A stretch of 64,000 bases of DNA. Source: Hemileia vastatrix. Its lineage: Eukaryota; Basidiomycota; Pucciniomycetes; Pucciniales; Zaghouaniaceae. Both the position numbers and the translations under genes were made by a program. A model generated the notes under the pieces. That model ran no database searches. It saw only the letters and a list, made by a program, of their open reading frames with translations, and was not told the origin of the DNA. Each line of letters opens with the position of its first letter. The stretch's first letter is position 1. The stretch covers positions 44,621,877 to 44,685,876 of the forward strand of contig JASXTE010000004.1 of NCBI GenBank assembly GCA_030280995.1, in the 5' to 3' direction. This document shows positions 37,301-47,656 of this stretch, one piece after another.

Positions 37301-38159
37301 GTGCAAGGACTTTCAGATGTGGCCAAGGGGGAAGAAGTGGACAGGTGGGATAAATTGAAGGGTTAAATAAAATAGATAGAAAAATATTTGGATTGTGAAA
37401 ATTGGAACAACAGGAAGGTTCTTGATTATATGACAAATTATACTATCCAAAACAATAGAAAACAACATGAGATCAGAAAAACTACTAATATAAAATACAG
37501 AGAAATAGAAAGGTTCACAATCAAATGCAGAATTCACACAAAAGGGATTTTTTTTTTCAAAAATAAAATCTTTCTCCTGAAACTCTTTTTCTCATGATTC
37601 AAGTAAAAGTAGAGAAAAGAAAGTTCAGTTTGTGAAGTGGTACCACCACTGAGAAAAAAAATCAAGCCAAAACTATCTTATGAAGAAATTTGCTGGGATA
37701 AGGTAGAGGAAGCTCTAAAAATGGTTGGGCCATCAAAAGTGCTAATCTTTTGGGTGTTAGACCCAGCACAGAAAAAGAAAAATCTAGTTCTGATGTAGAT
37801 AGTTTAATTAAGCTAAGCTGACTCATCATTAGATAGAATTTCACCTAATAAATGTCTTCTTTAAAGTCCATATTACAGGAAATATCTGCCCATTTTAGAC
37901 CTAAAATGAAATTGGGATCAGCTGTGAAACCAAATGATTTAAATTCTGTTTTTATTCTAAGGCCTAGTGAATAAATGATTGTTCAAAATTTTATTTGCCA
38001 TACACTCATTACCTCATGGTTAAACTGTGTTCAAAACCATGTAGGGGACACTTCAACAAATCTCAAGGCAGCAGAATGACTTGTTTTAAAAAAAATTATT
38101 ATGTGGTTTCTTTGTTCCCAGTTTGGAATATAGAAAATTCTGAATGTTGAGAGAAGAAG
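34362..38159. other. Transposon interior, weak or no coding signal
   Basis: AT-rich. Frames at 36420-36918 overlap in two registers and may be eroded transposon protein, but no motif was recognised. A GC-rich stretch stands out at about 35385-35415. An imperfect roughly 100-bp duplication covers 36993-37094 and 37279-37391, ending in the shared block AGAAAAATATTTGGA. Confidence 0.4.
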
Positions 38160-39147
38160 TTGATAAATTGTCTTTCAATTTTGGTATTGATAATCAACCT
38201 TTTAACTTCCCTTGAAATAAATAAAGAAAAAATTGTATCTCTTCAAGATCATCTGAAAGAGTATATGAAATGTCTTAAAGAATTTTGGCCACATATTGAC
38301 ATCAACCCTAATTTCCACTTAGACATTTTCCTGAAGTTCTGCGACAATTCGGGCCAGCACCATCATCAGCAGCTTGGGCTCATGAGCATATAAATGGAAT
38401 GTTGGGATCTATCTCACACAATAATATAAAAAGTATGTGCTCCTATATTCTTTTTGATCCCCATAATTATTTACTTTAATATTTTTTCTTTTAGATGAAA
38501 AGGACAAAACCTTTATGAAAATGTTTATCTTGACTGGGAAGCTTCAATCTCTTCTTGAGAGGAATGACAATTGATTTGAAAACAAAATGAAAGATGTTTT
38601 TGATATAGAAAAAAAAAGACTTCAAAATCATCTGTTAAACTACTTCATGAAGAATATGTTTTATGGCTGGATTATTTAAACAATATTGATGGTGAAAAGT
38701 GTTCTTCAAATATTTTTGAAAAAGATAAATTGACTGGTGCTTTAGAATTTCTTCCATCTAAAATTACTGATCTCCAATACTTTAACCTTGGTGGTAAATA
38801 CTTCTCACTATACTCAAAAAATCAAGGGAATGGGAATATTGAGATAAAATTATCAAAAGGCAACAAGGTTGGAGTGGTGTTAAGAATGTGGGGGTCAAAG
38901 AAGTTCGCAGATCAAATATTTATTCTAGTTAGATTGTATGATGCTATTGAAAAAAAAAAGAAAAATCTTTCTCAAAAGCAGGATTTAAAACATTTTGGTG
39001 CTACAATAGATGGTCTAAAAATGTTAATATTACTCATAAAGATATTATTGGACATGCTTCAAGAACTCTCAATCCAAGTGGCTTTGGTGGTTTTTTATCT
39101 GATACTGTCTGTATAATGTCATTAAGTAGTATAGCTGATGCCTATTA
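38160..39147 (+). pseudogene. Decayed TNP2-like (CACTA) transposase C-terminal region
   Basis: A first frame (EYMKCLKEFWPHIDINPNFHL) shifts at about 38320 into another that reads FPEVLRQFGPAPSSAAWAHE and then HINGMLGSISHNN. The pattern of a His-Leu approach, FGP, W, an acidic residue and NG.L resembles the conserved C-terminal part of fungal and plant CACTA transposases. A further frame (LEFLPSKITDLQYFNLGGKY, 38740-38800) and a final trace (DIIGHASRTLNPSGF) follow in different registers. There are many frameshifts and no intact catalytic domain. The identification is by motif only. Confidence 0.5.
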
Positions 39148-39358
39148 ATCACCTTTGTAATATCCATTATGAATTCAATATATGCCTTTTAGAAACCAAA
39201 GTATGATCTATTGCCTGTTGGAAATTATGAAAAAAGCACTATATGAAGAATTCAAATTGGTCCTAATGATTCAGCTATGAGCTATGTGTCATGATGAAAA
39301 ATTGTACAACCAAAGTTCCAGCACAGGTTTGACTCAGGTTAGACCACAGGTACTAAAC

Positions 39359-39397
39359 AACCACTTGACTGCAAGTCGTCTAACTTTTGACCTGGTG
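39359..39397 (-). repeat. Right terminal inverted repeat of the CACTA-like transposon
   Basis: Ends ...GACCTGGTG directly before the second GTT copy (39398-39400). It matches the left repeat at 37 of 39 positions. Confidence 0.9.
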
Positions 39398-39400
39398 GTT

Positions 39401-39872
39401 CCTGTTTGCTAAAGCCCCTTTTTCAACACACTTGACTGCTTGATCAGCCAAGAAAGTAGTTCCCAGACAGACTACCAGACCAAAGAACTGAAATGTAGAC
39501 CAATGTCCACATTGGAGAAAGCAAAGATACTTGATGTAGGTTGAAACTCCACACCAGAGACAGCAATAATACTTGATATAGCTTGCAAGACTATACCAGA
39601 GAAAAAAAGTGACAAGAGTTGAGGTCAAGTTAGAAGTAACCTTTTCACAACCCATTCAAGAGATGCCACAAACACACAAAAGAGTGAAGCACAGAGATTC
39701 AAGGTATACCAGATGGTCGATGATAAACTAGAATGTCCTTAAACTTCCATAAATATCTCACACACAGACCACCCTGGCCTTCTCCAAGCCAAATCCAGCT
39801 CTCCCACATTTCTACATGCATAAAAATGCCTCTAGAGGCTTCAATGCACGCAGGTGGGCAGGCCGCCCAGCA
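39401..39872 (-). repeat. Left LTR of the old Gypsy, inner part
   Basis: It continues the LTR cut by the DNA transposon and aligns with 58955-59422. Similarity fades after CATAGGGA (39871-39878), so the inner border is placed near 39872. Confidence 0.75.
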
Positions 39873-40333
39873 TAGGGACAGCTGAATAGAGAAGAGCATG
39901 CCTTTTGGAAGTGGGAATCCACTTTTAGGCCCTTTAACTCCCCAAAACACCCTCTAAAACAACAAAACAACTGTAACTACACATAAAACCAAGCTAATCA
40001 CACATGACACATATTAAAATGATGAGAAAAGAAAGGACAATAAGCTGAGACATAATAAGTGACCCTAGACTAAGCCTACAAAAACAAAACTAAACATCTT
40101 AAAACTAACAAAACACCAATAAAAAACACCACAACCCCAACTATACTCTACATACCAAATACCTCCAAATACTCACTCCAAAGGCCTACCCAGCTTTGGA
40201 ACACCACATCCTCCCTCCAATAAAGAATTTCCACATTCTTCATTGACTAAAAACCATGTTCTAATGCTTCATCAGACCTGCCTCTGACCTGGGCCCTTGC
40301 CAGTACTGCATTGACAACAACCTCATCTGTAAA

Positions 40334-40621
40334 ATGACTAGACCTCTTCAAATATACAGGACTTCTTGCAATGCTTGCCACTCCAGCAAGAAAAAATTTC
40401 AAAGACCTGGCCCATTATCATCCTCTTCAGATTCTTCTTACACTCAACCTTGCCCATCCTCTTCCACCAGAAGATCCAGACCCTCCATCATCATTCCAAG
40501 AATAATCAACAAACTTCATTCATCCAGAAGAAAACCTGTAACTCCAACAGCCTTTTCTTCCTCCCATCACCCTGATTCACCAGAAGGTAAGAACTCATCA
40601 CTCCATACCAAACTAAACTGA
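40334..40621 (+). CDS. Hypothetical cysteine/serine-rich ORF antisense to the old Gypsy (copy a)
   Basis: A 95-residue frame beginning MTRPLQIYRTSCNACHSSKK. The SCNACHSSKKKFQR motif followed by Ser/Pro-rich sequence and STRRSRPSIIIPRI resembles the layout of the frame at 41488-42042 (RACDSCNSKKKRCYR, later PSRRSRRSIPRT). The two look like diverged copies. The C-x2-C-x-S-K-K-K spacing recalls the start of a Zn2Cys6 cluster, but the remaining cysteines are missing here. It may be a fragment of an accessory gene carried by the element. Function unknown. Confidence 0.3.
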   Translation: MTRPLQIYRTSCNACHSSKKKFQRPGPLSSSSDSSYTQPCPSSSTRRSRPSIIIPRIINKLHSSRRKPVTPTAFSSSHHPDSPEGKNSSLHTKLN

Positions 40622-40964
40622 CCATTTTCTCCAGCCTATCCTCCACCAGTCATTGATGTTGATGGAAATGTAGGGACCATGGAAACACCACCCCCAAATC
40701 CAATACCTCTTGTCAAAGAAAAATTCCAACACCAAACCCAACAACAGAAACAACTCCTCCTTTCTTAATTCCAGTCAGCTACTTCCAAGGACCACCAAGA
40801 CATTGATAAGAGAAGGAACTTCATCCAACAATTCAAGGCCAATTCAGAAAATTTTTCCACCTCTCTTGATATCCTTCAGTAATTCCACTAGTTCTTGAGT
40901 TTGATTTATAAAAGAAAATATGGCTACAACCTCTATAGAATGTAGCCACCAAACAACCCTCAGT

Positions 40965-41375
40965 TTTAAAGATTGGGGGACTATCCTCATTTTATAGTCT
41001 TGGGGAACTCAAAAACCCTCAGTTTATAGTCTTGGGAAGCTCAAATCCTAAATCATAGACCCAGAACCAGAGATCAACCACATTAAGACACAGAGAAAAA
41101 ACTAACATTCTGGGGTAATTGTGAATAGAGCTTCCAGCTCTTCAATTACACCCAAACTTACCTTTGCTAGATTCAGAGGCCCCCCCTGCGGATAAACTCT
41201 GCCAATATTCAAATCCAACACCAAAAACAAACCCTATTCCTCAGTTTATAGTCTTGGGGGACTAAAAAATCCTAACTTTATAGTCCTGGGGGACTTTAGA
41301 ACCAGTTTTCAGTTTAAAGTCTTGATGGACTGGTGCATATTTCAGTTTAAAGTCTTGATGGACTAATGCATATTC
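40965..41375. repeat. Dispersed short repeat (AGTTTATAGTCTTGGGGGACT type), about seven copies
   Basis: Related units lie near 40971, 40997, 41022, 41239, 41274, 41309 and 41343, with a further copy near 42958. The core is AGTCTTGGGGGACT or AGTCTTGATGGACT. Spacing is 25-35 bp within clusters. They lie in the non-coding tail of the old Gypsy element. Confidence 0.7.
41111..41154 (+). repeat. Stem-loop repeat, copy 1
   Basis: TGGGGTAATTG pairs with CAATTACACCCA (one-base bulge); an inner AGAGCT/AGCTCT stem also forms. It is followed about 35 nt later by a C-rich block (GGCCCCCCCTGCGG). Related copies are at 42778 and 43047. Confidence 0.6.
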
Positions 41376-41487
41376 ACCCACATTCCACTTGCTGAACTCC
41401 AACATCCACTTCATCTTCTACTCATCACTGATTAAAAAAACCTTTTTCTCATCTCTCTCTATTTATCATTGTTTTCCACCACAGACC

Positions 41488-42042
41488 ATGTCAAACCTTG
41501 AATCCCCTGCTTTTGACTCCTCAACCCTTACTTACTTCACTGCTCCCAAAGACTATTCTTGCAAACAGTGCATTCACATGTGTAGACCTTGCACATTCAC
41601 TCTTCCAACTCCAGAGGAGAAAATGTACAACAGGGCTTGTGACTCATGCAATTCAAAAAAGAAAAGATGTTATAGAGATTCCAACTACCCTATACCTCCA
41701 CCTTCACCTTCTCACAAATAAGTCTCCAGATCCCCTACCAGATCCTCAGAGCTAGGTCCTGCTTCTTCTTTTTTGTCTTCAGCTCCTTCAAGAAGATCCA
41801 GGAGATCCATCCCCAGAACTCTCTCTAAATGGCTACCTTTAACTTCACAAGAATCTTCTTTTATCTCTTCAAATTCAGCTCCTAGGCTGCTAGAACATGT
41901 CCAGGCAGCCCTCCTGCCTTGCTGGGAAGCAAAAATCAGGCTCAAAACCTTCAAAAACAACCAGAAAACAACAAAAATTCCCTCAAAAATAATAATACTT
42001 CTGCGCAAGAACCTCCTTGTGCTTTCAGAGAAATGCAAGTAA
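41488..42042 (+). pseudogene. Hypothetical cysteine-rich ORF antisense to the old Gypsy (copy b), broken
   Basis: Begins MSNLESPAFDSSTLTYFTAP at 41488. Cysteine pairs follow in YSCKQCIHMCRPCTF and RACDSCNSKKKRCYR before a TAA at 41719-41721. Another register continues SAPSRRSRRSIPRT from about 41773 to 42042. Eight cysteines in two clusters suggest metal binding, and the second cluster resembles part of a fungal Zn2Cys6 domain. It is encoded opposite to gag-pol, between pol and the LTR. It is broken, so not functional here. Function unknown. Confidence 0.35.
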
Positions 42043-42777
42043 AATTTTCAAGGACCAATAACACCAAAAATTCCCAAACTTCAAGAAGACCTGCCAGAGC
42101 TCCCAAAACTGATCAACACCCAAAGTCACCTTTTCCATCCAGGAGAAGAAACTACACCTCCCCAATGCCTGCCAACTAATCCTCTGACATTTCATTCTCT
42201 TCAAGTAACTCCTACAGAAGAAAAAAGTCATACCTTAGATCACCTTCACCTTCCCCCTCCTACAACAACATTGGTTCTCCAGCACCAGAAACCAATCCAA
42301 CTGAGAAGGATAATAATAACAAAAACAATTCAAAGAACAATTATAATTCTCTAGCTAGGCCCCAGGAAGAGTTCCATCCTAGTTAAACTTCTCAGCACCC
42401 ACTTGAAGAAGACTAAGACTTTCCATGTGACCATAATGTGGTACACCCAACTACTTTTTTTGATTTTATAAAACAACCCTCACTAACAAAAAAAAGAAAA
42501 AAAAAAGAAAAAAAGGAAAATAATTTAAGACCACTAAAATTCCACTCCTTCACAACAAATCACAGAAGTAGATCCAGGTCAAAAGAAAAGATCACCGGGT
42601 GGGCTCCCTCCAATAAGTAAAAATGATCAGAGAACACCAGTGATCCACCACCAAGAAAGATCCAAGAACCAAGAAGCCAGTCCAATCCACTTTAAAGTTG
42701 TAGAGGACTAAAAACCTGAATAAAAGCAGAGAACAAGGATTCAACTAAATAAAACCAAGGACTTTAAACAGACATTC

Positions 42778-42821
42778 TGGGGTAGCTGCTATACAGAGCT
42801 TCAAGCCCATAAGTTACCCCT
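42778..42821 (+). repeat. Stem-loop repeat, copy 2
   Basis: TGGGGTAGCT pairs imperfectly with AGTTACCCCT. It is followed by AAAATAAAATCTAGAAGCCC and a C-rich run, as in copy 3. Confidence 0.55.
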
Positions 42822-43046
42822 ACACTTTCCAAAATAAAATCTAGAAGCCCCCCATGGGTGCCTTCTAACAAAAAACAAACACCCACCTCAAAATTCAACC
42901 AATAAACAAAAAATCCACCAGGGAAAAGACCAGCACTTGAAGACCACAGAAATCCAGTTTAAAGTCATGGGGGACTATAAAACTGTTAAAAGAAAACCAA
43001 TGCTAGGGTTCAATCAAATTAATAGAAGCAGTTGAAAACAGACAAC

Positions 43047-43090
43047 TGGGGTAACTGTTATACAGAGCTGCTAGCCAAACAGTTACCCCA
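43047..43090 (+). repeat. Stem-loop repeat, copy 3 (perfect 13-bp stem)
   Basis: TGGGGTAACTGTT (43047-43059) and AACAGTTACCCCA (43078-43090) are exact inverse complements with an 18-nt loop. They are followed by ATAAAATCTAGATGCCCCCC, the same trailer as copy 2. Confidence 0.7.
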
Positions 43091-43227
43091 ACACTTTCAA
43101 AGATAAAATCTAGATGCCCCCCCTGGGTACCATCTAACAAAAAAGTTTCCAACACAATAGATGCGCAGCATCACCAAAAAAATAATCCAATAAAAGGAAT
43201 GATTCATAATTTATCCTCATTTCAGAG

Positions 43228-44570
43228 TTAGTCTTCTTCCCTTCTTGTGCCTCTGGGATAAAATCTCTCCAACTGGTCAGCAGCCACTCTCTTCTTCAAG
43301 ACTTCCCCATCCAATTAATCATACTGATATTATCTGCCTGAGAGTTGATATATGAATCTATAAGGACCATTCCACTTTTCAGAGAACATATTTCCCACTG
43401 ACTCTCCAAACTCTTATTATACACCAATACCAACCACCTAGGCTTTAAAGAATTCCTCAGCCTGTGTTCCAACCTCTTATCCCAATACCTAACTGACAGA
43501 TTCCTGATCTTCATCATCCTTTCATAGGCTTTTTTATGAAATTCCTCCTTTCCTTCAAACTGCTTCATTCTGGCACATAATAAGTATTCAGTTGAACACA
43601 CTTCATCCCAGCTAATTCCCAAATAAGAAATTGCCTCCAAATCTACTGGTAAAACCACCTTCTGACCAAAAATATGTTCACACTACAATAAATATTCATT
43701 TTGTATTGGGCACAACAATGGCACAACAATTATGCAACAGTTATGTAACAGTTATTTTTAGCACTTAAAGGTCTTAGATGGGTCTTAAGTGCAAAAACTA
43801 TTGTTTTGTAACTTCTGCACAACTGTTGTGTAATTGTTGTGCCCCATGGCAAAACAAACATGTGCTGTAGTGTCATAAGGTGAATATCCAGTAGTCCTCT
43901 TGACAGTAATTCTGTCAGCAAACAAAACAAAAGGTAAATAATGCCTCCACTTTTCAGAACTATCCCCACACATCTTGAACAAAGCATCCTTCAAAACTTG
44001 ATGCCCTCTTTCAACCATACCTTCAGCTTCAGGATAATAAGGAGTAGCCACTCTGACATTATACCCAACATTGGTAAAAGCTTCCTTGAATTCAGCTCCA
44101 AACTCTGTCCCTCCATCAACAGTGACCAATTTCATCAGCCCATACTTATAAATCCACTCTTTCTTCAAAATTTCTGCCACATTCTGGGCAATCAAATTAA
44201 CCAGAGGCACCGCCTCAGCCCAACAAGATAAATCATCCCTTCCCACAATCAGATATTTACACCTGCCCTCTTTAATATGGACAGCCTCAAAACTGACTCT
44301 TCCAAACACAGTTGATTTACCAGTAGCATGACTAATTTATTTTGGTTTCAAGTGAATTCTTCTTTGACACTCTTCACAAGATTGAACCCAAACTTGAACA
44401 TCCAACTTCATACCAGGTCACCAAAATCTGTCTGCTACTCTTCTATAAGTCTCCCAAGAGCCTCTATGACCAAGGTCTTCATGCAAGGACTTCAACACCA
44501 ACTCTTTACCCTTCTTCTGAGTCACCACAACTTGAGGATTTGGATGCCTCATCCTCATCAACCTTCTTCC
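43228..44570 (-). pseudogene. Old Gypsy integrase region (broken, carries a MITE)
   Basis: In minus orientation: a zinc-binding N-terminal trace (LVLKSLHEDLGHRG, near 44495-44450), then a core with YLIVGRDDLSCWAEAVPL, the second catalytic Asp in VTVDGGTEFG (near 44130) and the catalytic Glu in PEAEGMVERGHQVLKDAL (near 44010). The C-terminal part (KVVLPVDLEAISYLG..., then ERFYPRGTRREED, stop at 43228-43230) continues on the other side of the 192-bp insertion. The first catalytic Asp is not evident. At least two frameshifts are present. This integrase lineage is common in basidiomycete Gypsy elements. Confidence 0.8.
43681..43872. mobile_element. 192-bp CACTA-type MITE inside the integrase
   Basis: Begins CACTACAATAAAT and ends TGTGCTGTAGTG, so the outermost bases are inverse complements (CACTACA / TGTAGTG, one mismatch). 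It is flanked by TCA at 43678-43680 and 43873-43875. The whole is an imperfect hairpin: CACAACAATT-type arms on the left mirror AATTGTTGTG arms on the right, with a central GCACTTAA/TTAAGTGC stem. Removing it with one TCA restores the integrase frame. The 3-bp duplication and CACTA ends match the CACTA/EnSpm superfamily. It has no coding capacity and would need a transposase supplied in trans. Confidence 0.88.
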
Positions 44571-46896
44571 TGAAACATAGAAGCCAGGACTCTTCTTCTT
44601 GATTGCTAACCAAGTATCATCATCACAACTATCCGGCCTCTCAAAGGTCAACAGATATTCCACCATAAGAAAATAAAACCCAGACTGACCCCAAGTCTCA
44701 TCTTCAAAATCCAACAAAATAACATCCAAGGGCACAACCCTGTCATAAAAATCACCAGAATGCGCATGAGCCAATTGACCAGCCCATCCAGGACACCAAT
44801 CTTTAAATCTTGACACATCCTTCTCCTTCCACTGAATTTTATGAGAATCCAGTGAAACAAGAAAAACACCATTTTCTAAATTTGAGCCATTCAAAATAAA
44901 AGCCCCTTCTTTATCAACAAAAACATCCCAATCACCAAAATCAAGATCAGATCCAGCCAGTTTGACCTCTTGGGGGAGGTCCAAATTGTGGAGTTTAACC
45001 TCTTGCTGGAGGTAAGCAAAATTATAAGCACCTCTTGTGCTGGCCCTAACCACAGGAAAATCTTCATCAAACTCTTCTAATTCTGAATCTTCATCTGTTG
45101 GTGGTCTTCTTGACAATCCATCTGGCATTTTGAAAGTTTTGCCTAGATTATGTACCAAATAAAAGGAGAAGTTCTGGATAAATGCAACCCAACTAGTCAT
45201 AGGAGCATTAGAAAGACTAGGATTGTTGATCATCTGCACCAAAGATTTATCATCCACCTGAAGCTCAAAATACTGCACCACAAAAGAGTCTGCAACTTCT
45301 TCAAGATTTTTGCACACCACAGAGCTTCAACTTTGGCTGAGAGTACCTTGATTCCGCCTTATTAAGCACCACAGATTCATACCTGACTGGCCTGATATTT
45401 CAATCCTTATCCTCCTGAACAAAACAGCACCAGCAGAAATATAAATTGAATCCACAGCCAAATAAATCTTCCCGGCCCCAACACCATAATCAAACTTATG
45501 CAACACAATATCCTCCCCTACCACCTTCTTCAACTTCACAAATGCCTCTTCACAATCATCATCCCACTCCCAATAAGCATCTTTCCTGGTCAACTTCCTT
45601 ATAAGGAGAAGCCAGCAAAGAGAAGTACTTAATAAAAATCCTCACATAAACACAAACACCCAAGAATTCCCTGACTTCAGTGGTATTCTTTGGTCTTGGC
45701 CATGCTTGAATTTTATTAACCTTCTTCTCTACCATAATTCTACCCTCCTTACACCCCACATGACCCAAAATCTCCAATTCTGGTACAAAAAAGCAAAACT
45801 TTGACCCAGAAACATTCAAACCAGCCTCCTCTATCCTAAACAAAATCCTCTCCAGTGTCACAGCATACTCCCACACAAACCTCCTAATTCCAGGGGTTTC
45901 CTTCAATACCTCATTACCATAATCAGATGTTGGCCCTTTAATTCCACCATCATCAATAAAAATACCAGCATAAGCTGGTACATCATCCTGCAATATCCAA
46001 GCCATCTGTGCCTGGTAAAAAGCAACAGAATTAGTAGCTCCTTGAGGTAACCTGGTCAATTGAAACCTTCCCAAAGGAGTCTCAAAAGTAGTGAGAGGCC
46101 TAGAGTCCACATGGAGTGTCCTCTCATCCTAAAAACCCATAATATCCCCCAAACTATAACACAACCTTCCAGAAAAAGCCTCCACAAAATCCTCTGCACT
46201 TGGTGGCATTCCAGAATCTTTGATAGTCACTCTATTCAAGGCCCTGAGATCATGAACCACCCTAAGCTTTCCATTTTTCTTCTTGAAACAGAACACAGGA
46301 CTAGAATAACTTGAGGTAGAATTTTCATACAACCCTGTCCTGAACCTTTCCCTGAAAATCTCCACAAAATCATCCCTTATAGAAGCAGGAATTGGAATTG
46401 GTTTGATTTGCCAAGGCTCATGAAAAAACACTGGAATCAGATAAGGTGAAAAATAAGATTGTTTCAACACACCTCTTTCCTCCTCCCCAAAAGAAATTTC
46501 CTTTTCCCTCAAAACCATGACATACAACAACAACTTCCTCTCCTCTTCAGATAACCACCCATCAGGCCCAAAATTCACCAACTCCAACCATTCCTCAGTA
46601 ATCCTAGCAGTTTCCACAAAATCAGGTGGATTATTGACTAAAGGCCTCACATAAGGATCTCTTGACAAAGAAGGCCTCTTAAAAGGTGGGTTCAGCCCAT
46701 CTGGAATAGTCTCATTGACAGGCTTAACCTTCACTTCTACCTTCTTGTACTTAGCAGCATCTACTTCCAAATCTTCATCTTCAACAGGGACTTCCTCAAT
46801 CTTCCTACAAAAACAAACAGGGGTTTCCCAAATGCTCACGGGTGTGGCCAAGGTAATGTTTTTGAAAGGTGTAGAAGAAACCCTAGCAGTGCGCAA
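44571..46896 (-). pseudogene. Old Gypsy reverse transcriptase and RNase H region (broken)
   Basis: In minus orientation the RT region reads YSSPVFCFKKKNGKLRVVHD, then LTRLPQGATNSVAFYQAQM and the catalytic FIDD (IFIDDGGIKGP, near 45960). A connection region (LGHVGCKEGRIMVEKK, TEVREFLGVC) leads to an RNase H-like part (IYLAVDSIYISAGAVLFRR near 45470; FKMPDGLSRRPP near 45110). A TAG at about 46129 interrupts the frame just before the domain palm, and frame changes occur near 45590, 45330 and 45320. The N-terminal segment (46896-46500) has no recognised domain. Dead copy. Confidence 0.82.
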
Positions 46897-47274
46897 TTAG
46901 GAGGACATACTTGTAGACCCCAATCTCACCACCTCAAAGCTTTTCCATTCCACATTTTACCTTTCCTCCTCACTATCAGCCTCAATTTATTCACTCTTCA
47001 CCTCTTCAACCAAATAACCTTAAAATAATTTTTTTTCTTCTTTCTTCTTTATCTTCAGATTTTTTCTTGATTATCTTCAATTATCCTGAAATTTTTTTCT
47101 TTTTTTCTTGATGGGGCCCCTTTCCTAAAACAGAAACCAGGGTTGCACAATTGCTCACATGTGTGGACAAGGTAATGTTTTTTGAAAGATGTAGAAATTA
47201 ACCTAGTGATGCACCATTGGGTGGACTTACTTTTGGACCCCAATCTCACTTCCCCAAAGCTTTTCCATTCCACA
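46805..47274. repeat. Imperfect duplication of about 150 bp, 320 bp apart
   Basis: 46805-46955 and 47124-47274 share blocks such as CAAGGTAATGTTTTTTGAAAG and ACCCCAATCTCAC and CAAAGCTTTTCCATTCCAC. It lies at the junction between the protease and RT frames of the old Gypsy, suggesting a local tandem duplication followed by drift. Confidence 0.6.
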
Positions 47275-47656
47275 GACATAAACCCCATCTTTCCTCTTGA
47301 AATTGAAATAAAATTAATCTTGAAACCATTAAATGAACAGAGACTTGATGAATACTTGCAGAGAAGAGAAATATTATACAAAGAAAGCTGAAAATCCACT
47401 TGGAATATCTCCAAATGAGCTTACCTACTACAACCTGAGCATTCCACTGAAAGGGTAGAGGTTTCAGTACTTGGGTAATCAGCCCTACCTACTCTAAAAA
47501 ATAAGACTCTCCATCAGAGCCTGAGCCACCTTCCAGAAATTCAGAAGCAGCCCTATATCACCTTCTTCTCTCACAACAATCAGGAAAGTGGAACATAGAG
47601 CTAAGCCCAGGCCTAGTCTCCCAACCCTTTTCACCAGGTGAAGACAACCTTATATG

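Larger units (their letters stand above)
31398..39397 (+). mobile_element. CACTA-like DNA transposon (8,000 bp) inserted in the LTR
   Basis: Terminal inverted repeats of 39 bp (31398-31436 and 39359-39397; 37 of 39 match, start CACCAGGTC) are flanked by a 3-bp duplication GTT (31395-31397 and 39398-39400). Comparison with the uninterrupted LTR at 58829-59422 shows a clean insertion. CACTA/EnSpm elements have 3-bp duplications and CACTA-like ends. The first bases here are CACCA, a variant. A decayed reading region near 38.2-39.1 kb includes a TNP2-like tail. The interior is AT-rich and holds two LINE 3' ends and a palindrome array. Class assignment is probable; boundaries are firm. Confidence 0.8.
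39873..43227. other. Long non-pol tail of the old Gypsy element
   Basis: About 3.35 kb between the end of pol and the left LTR. It holds plus-strand (antisense to pol) cysteine-rich frames, a short repeat with core AGTCTTGGGGGACT, and three copies of a stem-loop, listed separately. The remainder shows no recognisable gene. Confidence 0.5.
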
